Shown piece after piece: positions 1 to 5,549 of a DNA stretch of 5,549 nt (position 1 is its first letter; each line of letters begins with the position of its first letter). Where the stretch lies: NCBI GenBank assembly GCA_013816275.1, contig JACDER010000123.1:1-5549 (forward strand), given 5' to 3'. A program made the translations under genes and the position numbers. This stretch comes from Actinomycetota bacterium. GTDB lineage: Bacteria; Actinomycetota; Thermoleophilia; Gaiellales; Gaiellaceae. The notes beneath the pieces are model-generated. The model had not been told where the DNA came from, did not search any database, and was given only the letters and a program-made list of their open reading frames with translations.

Positions 1-682
1 GCTCTACTCGCCGGTCGAGGCCGTCCGGACGCTCAAGGATCTCGAGACCGCGGGCTTCGACGAAGCAGTAGAGGTGCACTTCCGGCTCGGGCTCAATGTC
101 CGCCATGCCGAGCAGCAGCTGCGCGGCACGCTCATGCTCCCGCACGGCACCGGGCGTGACGTCCGCATCGCCGTGTTCGCGGAGGGTGAGAAGGCGAAGG
201 AGGCGCAGGAAGCCGGAGCCGACATCGTCGGCTCGGCCGATCTCGCGACTCAGATCGAGGGCGGCTTCGACGACTTCGACGTCGCGATCGCGACCCCCGA
301 CCAGATGGGAGTCGTCGGCAAGCTGGGTCGCATCCTCGGCCCCCGCGGGAAGATGCCGAATCCCAAGACCGGCACGGTCACGATGGACGTCGCGAAGGCG
401 GTCCGCGAGTCCAAGGCGGGCAAGCTCGAGTACCGCACCGACCGCGGCGCGAACGTCCACGTCGTGATCGGCAAGAAGAGCTTCGACGAGCGGCAGCTGG
501 TCGAGAACTACGCGGCGCTCGTCGAGGAGATCGTCCGCGCCAAGCCTTCGGCCGCGAAGGGCCGCTACATCCGAACCGTCACGCTGACCAGTACCATGGG
601 GCCCGGTCTGCACGTCGATCCGGCTGCGACCAGAGGAATCGTCGAAGAACTGGAGGAAGAGGCAGCAGCAGTTCCCGCCTAA
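1..682 (+). CDS. rplA: 50S ribosomal protein L1 (5' partial)
   Basis: Ribosomal protein L1 binds 23S rRNA, forms the mobile L1 stalk next to the E site and helps release deacylated tRNA. In many bacteria it also represses translation of its own rplK-rplA mRNA. The first full codon in the window is at position 2 and the frame runs to TAA at 680-682, giving 226 residues. The fragment opens with [14 protein letters not shown], which aligns near residue 21 of E. coli L1 (from memory), so about 20 N-terminal residues and the start lie upstream. The family signature [15 protein letters not shown] is at fragment residues 108-122 (nt 323-367), and the conserved C-terminal TSTMGPG begins near residue 196. 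The last ~15 residues are Glu/Ala rich. An internal GTG at 74 is in frame but falls inside conserved sequence and is not the start. The expected upstream neighbour is rplK, outside the window. Identification is secure. Confidence 0.97.
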   Translation, partial: LYSPVEAVRTLKDLETAGFDEAVEVHFRLGLNVRHAEQQLRGTLMLPHGTGRDVRIAVFAEGEKAKEAQEAGADIVGSADLATQIEGGFDDFDVAIATPDQMGVVGKLGRILGPRGKMPNPKTGTVTMDVAKAVRESKAGKLEYRTDRGANVHVVIGKKSFDERQLVENYAALVEEIVRAKPSAAKGRYIRTVTLTSTMGPGLHVDPAATRGIVEELEEEAAAVPA

Positions 683-749
683 CCCGCTCGTCGCCATAGA
701 CAACTGGCAGCGCGCGCGCTCTGGAAAGTGCACGCGCAGAAGCCCAGTC

Positions 750-784
750 GAGGCGGCCGATAGGTCTCTCTATTGGCCCGCCTC
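750..784 (+). promoter_or_regulatory. Antiterminator hairpin of the L10 leader
   Basis: GAGGCGG (750-756) pairs with CCGCCTC (778-784), and CCGATAG (757-763) pairs with CTATTGG (770-776). This gives 14 base pairs, including one G-U, with a single bulged C at 777 and a 6-nt loop (764-769). The left arm uses GGCG 752-755, which the L10-binding fold needs for its outer stem. The right arm uses 778-781, which the terminator needs for its stem. The hairpin is therefore mutually exclusive with both. The pairing is seen in the sequence; its role as the expression-on state is inferred from geometry and from known L10 attenuators. Confidence 0.75.
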
Positions 785-797
785 TGCGCGGGTTTTT
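776..797 (+). terminator. Intrinsic terminator (attenuator) in the rplJ leader
   Basis: CCCGC 777-781 pairs with GCGGG 788-792, with a possible extra G-U pair (776 with 793) and a 6-nt loop. A run of five T (793-797) follows at once. This is a canonical intrinsic terminator, only 21 nt before the rplJ start and ahead of its ribosome binding site, so it must be conditional. It overlaps the right arm of the antiterminator hairpin, which makes it the off state of an attenuator. Confidence 0.8.
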
Positions 798-805
798 CAT
801 TGCCT

Positions 806-821
806 GGAGGACACCGAAATG
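806..821 (+). promoter_or_regulatory. Ribosome binding site of rplJ
   Basis: GGAGG at 806-810 lies 8 nt before ATG 819. It sits just downstream of the attenuator T-run and outside the terminator stem, which suggests control by transcription attenuation rather than by direct masking of the site. Confidence 0.85.
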
Positions 822-1517
822 CTGAAGAAGGACAAGGAGAGAATCGTCGCGGAGCTGGCCGATCGCCTGCGCTCGTCGCAGTCGCTGATCGTGACCGACT
901 ACCGCGGTCTGTCGGTCAAGGAGATCGACGACCTGCGCAGCAAGCTGCTCGAGCACGGCGTCCGCTACACGGTCGTGAAGAACACGCTGACCAGGCTCGC
1001 GGCCGAGCAGGCCGGCGAGAAGGAGCTCCTCGAGCTCCTCGACGGCCCGACCGCGATCGCGTTCCTCGAGCCCGACGCCGATCCGGCGGCGGCCGCCAAG
1101 GTTCTCAACGACATCGCCGGGACGAGCAAGATTCTCGTCATCCGCGGCGGGGTGCTCGAGGGCCAGACGATCACCGAGGCCGACGTCAAAAACCTGGCCT
1201 CGCTCCCACCGACCGATGTGCTCCGCGCCCAGCTCGCCGGCGCCCTGGCCGCGCCGCTCGCGACCATCGTCGGACTGTTCACCGCGCCGCTTCGCGACCT
1301 CGTCGGCGTGATCGACGCGCGCATCAGGCAGCTCGAGGAGCAGGGCGAGGGTGCCCCGCCCGAGCCGGAGCCCGAAGCCGCGGCAGAGCACGAAGCCGTG
1401 GCAGAGCCCGAGGCCGCGGAAGAGCCCGAGGCCTCCGCTGAAGAGCCCGAGGCCGCGGCAGAACCCGAACCAGAACAGCAACCAGAGGCAAAAGCCGAAC
1501 CGCAGGAGGAGGAGTAA
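819..1517 (+). CDS. rplJ: 50S ribosomal protein L10 with long acidic C-terminal tail
   Basis: L10 anchors the L7/L12 dimers to 23S rRNA at the base of the stalk, which recruits translational GTPases. The 232-residue product starts at ATG 819 behind a GGAGG site and begins [17 protein letters not shown]. The globular rRNA-binding domain shows the family pattern [16 protein letters not shown] (about residues 26-41) and [10 protein letters not shown] (about 53-62). A C-terminal helix near residues 150-175 ([19 protein letters not shown]) matches the segment that docks L7/L12 N-terminal domains. The usual family length is about 165-180 residues. Here a Glu/Pro/Ala-rich tail of some 57 residues (176-232) follows, likely disordered and strongly acidic, and built partly from six-residue repeats. 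Its last codons form the ribosome binding site of rplL, and its TAA overlaps the rplL ATG by one base, so translation is probably coupled. The L10 leader upstream controls it. The function of the tail is unknown. Confidence 0.97.
   Translation: MLKKDKERIVAELADRLRSSQSLIVTDYRGLSVKEIDDLRSKLLEHGVRYTVVKNTLTRLAAEQAGEKELLELLDGPTAIAFLEPDADPAAAAKVLNDIAGTSKILVIRGGVLEGQTITEADVKNLASLPPTDVLRAQLAGALAAPLATIVGLFTAPLRDLVGVIDARIRQLEEQGEGAPPEPEPEAAAEHEAVAEPEAAEEPEASAEEPEAAAEPEPEQQPEAKAEPQEEE
1368..1478 (+). repeat. In-frame ~18-bp tandem repeats coding the acidic tail of L10
   Basis: Six consecutive units begin at 1368, 1386, 1404, 1422, 1443 and 1461. They encode [31 protein letters not shown] and EPEPEQ. All are 18 bp except the fourth, which is 21 bp. 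Units 1, 3 and 5 are nearly identical in DNA as well as in protein, which points to recent tandem duplication rather than composition bias alone. The array corresponds to L10 residues 184-220. Repeats of this kind can change copy number by slippage without breaking the frame. Confidence 0.8.
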
Positions 1518-1519
1518 TG
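1504..1519 (+). promoter_or_regulatory. Ribosome binding site of rplL, inside the rplJ coding sequence
   Basis: AGGAGGAGGAG at 1504-1514 offers two overlapping AGGAGG matches just before ATG 1517. The same bases encode the C-terminal Glu-Glu-Glu of L10. The stop and start share base 1517 (TAATG). A very strong site fits the need for several L7/L12 copies per L10. Confidence 0.88.
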
Positions 1520-1903
1520 GCAACCGATACCGCGAAGCTCGTCGACGAGCTCGGGAAGATGACCGTGCTCGAGCTCGTCGAGCTGAAGAACGCGCTCGAG
1601 GAGGAGTGGGGCGTCACCGCCGCTGCTCCGATCGCAGTCGCCGCGCCCGGCGCGATGCCGGCGGGTGGTGACGGTGCCGCCGCCGAGGAGCAGACGGCGT
1701 TCGACGTCGTGCTCACCGGAGCGGGAGACAAGAAGATCCAGGTGATCAAGGTCGTCCGCGCGATCACGGGCCTCGGCCTCAAGGAGGCCAAGGACCTGGT
1801 CGACGGCGCGCCGAACGCCGTCAAGGAAGGCGTGGACCAGGAAGAGGCCGACTCGATCAAGGGTCAGCTGGAAGAAGCCGGCGCAAGCGTCGAGGTCAAG
1901 TAG
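1517..1903 (+). CDS. rplL: 50S ribosomal protein L7/L12
   Basis: L7/L12 is the multicopy stalk protein that recruits and stimulates EF-Tu, EF-G, IF2 and release factors. The product has 128 residues, close to the family norm of about 120-130. Residues 1-35 form the dimerising, L10-binding N-terminal domain ([21 protein letters not shown]). An Ala/Gly/Pro-rich flexible hinge follows at about 36-57. The globular C-terminal domain starts at FDVVL and contains [20 protein letters not shown], the conserved factor-binding surface. It ends [10 protein letters not shown], as is typical of the family. The start at ATG 1517 is fixed by the strong ribosome binding site in the rplJ tail and by alignment of [12 protein letters not shown] to family N-termini. 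It is co-transcribed and probably translationally coupled with rplJ. Nothing appears missing or broken. Confidence 0.98.
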   Translation: MATDTAKLVDELGKMTVLELVELKNALEEEWGVTAAAPIAVAAPGAMPAGGDGAAAEEQTAFDVVLTGAGDKKIQVIKVVRAITGLGLKEAKDLVDGAPNAVKEGVDQEEADSIKGQLEEAGASVEVK

Positions 1904-1909
1904 TTCGCG

Positions 1910-1936
1910 GCAGGGCCGGGCTTTGCTCGGCCCTGC
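1910..1936 (+). repeat. Hairpin repeat copy 1 downstream of rplL
   Basis: A perfect 9-bp inverted repeat (GCAGGGCCG 1910-1918 with CGGCCCTGC 1928-1936) begins 6 nt after the rplL stop. It can extend by a G-U and a G-C pair to leave a 5-nt CTTTG loop. No T-run follows, so it is not a standard intrinsic terminator. It may stabilise the rplL mRNA 3' end, act as a pause or processing site, or belong to a repeated palindromic element. It is near-identical to a second copy 68 bp downstream. Confidence 0.75.
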
Positions 1937-1977
1937 TCACGAGGTCTCCATGGCAAGAAGTAGTTTCGTAGGTCGTC

Positions 1978-2004
1978 GCGGGGCCGGGCTTTGCTCGGCT
2001 CCGC
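1978..2004 (+). repeat. Hairpin repeat copy 2 between rplL and rpoB
   Basis: GCGGGGCCG (1978-1986) pairs with CGGCTCCGC (1996-2004), 9 bp with one G-U, around the same 9-nt segment GGCTTTGCT as in copy 1. A 19-nt core (1981-1999) is identical to 1913-1931. Among the differences, an A-T pair of copy 1 (1912/1934) is a G-C pair here (1980/2002), and a G-C pair (1914/1932) becomes G-U (1982/2000). Both arms changed while pairing was kept, so the fold seems to matter. No T-run follows. Confidence 0.75.
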
Positions 2005-2038
2005 TCAGGCCGCTGCCCACGTCCCTCGCTGGGAATAA

Positions 2039-2064
2039 GGCGCCCTCCTCGGGCGTTTGATATT
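2039..2064 (+). terminator. Probable weak intrinsic terminator after rplL
   Basis: CGCCC 2041-2045 pairs with GGGCG 2051-2055 around a TCCTC loop, extendable by two G-U pairs. TTTGATATT follows, a T-rich but interrupted tract. This is a plausible partial terminator ending or attenuating transcripts from rplJL before rpoB. The short T-run suggests incomplete termination, as is known in the rplL-rpoB gap of E. coli. Confidence 0.5.
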
Positions 2065-2101
2065 CTCGAAACCACTTCCGGCGCGAGCGTCTCGCCGCCG
2101 C

Positions 2102-2131
2102 TTGCGCTGCAGAGGGTCGTTCCGCTATCCT
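2102..2131 (+). promoter_or_regulatory. Candidate housekeeping promoter for rpoB
   Basis: TTGCGC (2102-2107) and TATCCT (2126-2131) are separated by 18 nt. The -10 fits TAnnnT and the -35 keeps only the TTG of TTGACA. It lies downstream of the probable terminator and would give a leader of about 80 nt before the rpoB start. Dedicated rpoB promoters in this gap are known in actinobacteria. The call rests on weak motifs in GC-rich DNA. Confidence 0.35.
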
Positions 2132-2204
2132 TAGGGGTTCGGCCCAGTCGTACGTCCGTCCGCACGCCCGCATCCATCGCCCGCACCCATTTCCAAGCGC
2201 CGTT

Positions 2205-2221
2205 AAGGGAGGCTGCATCAC

Positions 2222-2224
<3 letters not shown>
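2205..2224 (+). promoter_or_regulatory. Ribosome binding site fixing the TTG start of rpoB
   Basis: AAGGGAGG at 2205-2212 lies 9 nt before TTG 2222. An in-frame TAA at 2204-2206 closes the frame upstream. The next in-frame GTG or ATG lies well inside conserved sequence, so TTG is the only workable start. Confidence 0.85.

Positions 2225-5549
<3,325 letters not shown>

Larger units (their letters stand above)
692..797 (+). ncRNA. Ribosomal protein L10 leader (autoregulatory mRNA element)
   Basis: This is a cis-acting mRNA leader between rplA and rplJ, of the type known upstream of rplJ in many bacteria and bound by the L10-L7/L12 complex. An outer stem CGCC 692-695 pairs with GGCG 752-755. 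An asymmetric kink-turn-like internal loop follows, with ATAGACA (696-702) opposite CGA (749-751). The inner stem ACTGG 703-707 pairs with CCAGT 744-748. It is capped by a long hairpin, 710-719 with 728-737, with one C-A mismatch. AGACA and CGAGG are the hallmarks of the family; the inner stem is ACUGG/CCAGU where, from memory, other leaders have GCAGG/CCUGC, which is covarying support. The 3' part holds competing antiterminator and terminator hairpins. By analogy with Bacillus subtilis, excess L10-L12 should favour termination. Structures were drawn by hand; no covariance model was run. Confidence 0.85.

Noticed and set aside
579..1523. A 314-codon minus-strand open frame across the L10 leader and rplJ.
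   Set aside because: Its repetitive Gly/Leu/Phe/Arg-rich end is the antisense of the rplJ acidic repeat. No ribosome binding site or family match supports it, and it crosses the well-supported leader RNA.
2057..2066. TTGATA (2057-2062), resembling a -35 box, and the overlapping TATTCT (2061-2066), resembling a -10 box.
   Set aside because: Neither has a partner at 16-19 nt: the -10 position for TTGATA is GC-rich, and the -35 position for TATTCT falls in the terminator stem. The T-rich stretch is better explained as the terminator tail.
2083..2095. A 5-bp hairpin GCGAG/CTCGC with a 3-nt loop upstream of the candidate rpoB promoter.
   Set aside because: Short stems of this kind are expected by chance at this GC content. 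There is no T-run and no second copy.

Overview
The window is a piece of the conserved bacterial ribosomal-protein / RNA polymerase cluster, read entirely on the + strand: rplA (5' end cut off) - L10 leader RNA - rplJ - rplL - intergenic region - rpoB (3' end cut off). The DNA is GC-rich, with strong G/C preference at third codon positions. RpoB resembles actinobacterial beta subunits along its whole visible length and ends in the window close to its natural C-terminus. It lacks the long N-terminal extension of mycobacterial RpoB and has unusual residues in the rifampicin pocket. L10 carries an acidic tail. Together this suggests a high-GC, probably deep-branching actinobacterial lineage (for example Thermoleophilia-like). 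That placement is inference from memory of the families, not a search.

Layout. Positions 1-682 are the last ~226 residues of ribosomal protein L1. Positions 683-818 hold an L10 leader, an autoregulatory mRNA element with a kink-turn-type aptamer, a 14-bp antiterminator hairpin and an overlapping intrinsic terminator, just before the rplJ ribosome binding site. rplJ (819-1517) encodes L10 with a repetitive Glu/Pro/Ala tail. rplL (1517-1903) overlaps it by one base and encodes L7/L12; its Shine-Dalgarno lies inside the last codons of rplJ. The 318-bp gap 1904-2221 holds two near-identical strong hairpins, a probable weak intrinsic terminator, a candidate promoter and a good ribosome binding site before a TTG start. 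rpoB (2222 to the end of the window) is open for 1109 codons with no frameshift.

How it works together. L10 and L7/L12 form the ribosomal stalk and are made in a ratio of one to several. Free L10-L12 complex is expected to bind the leader and cause early termination, so stalk synthesis follows demand. The rplL-rpoB gap looks built to uncouple RNA polymerase subunit synthesis from ribosomal protein synthesis.

I found no mobile element, CRISPR array, tRNA or rRNA, and no undescribed multi-gene system. The points of interest are regulatory RNA structures and lineage-specific protein features in otherwise housekeeping genes.
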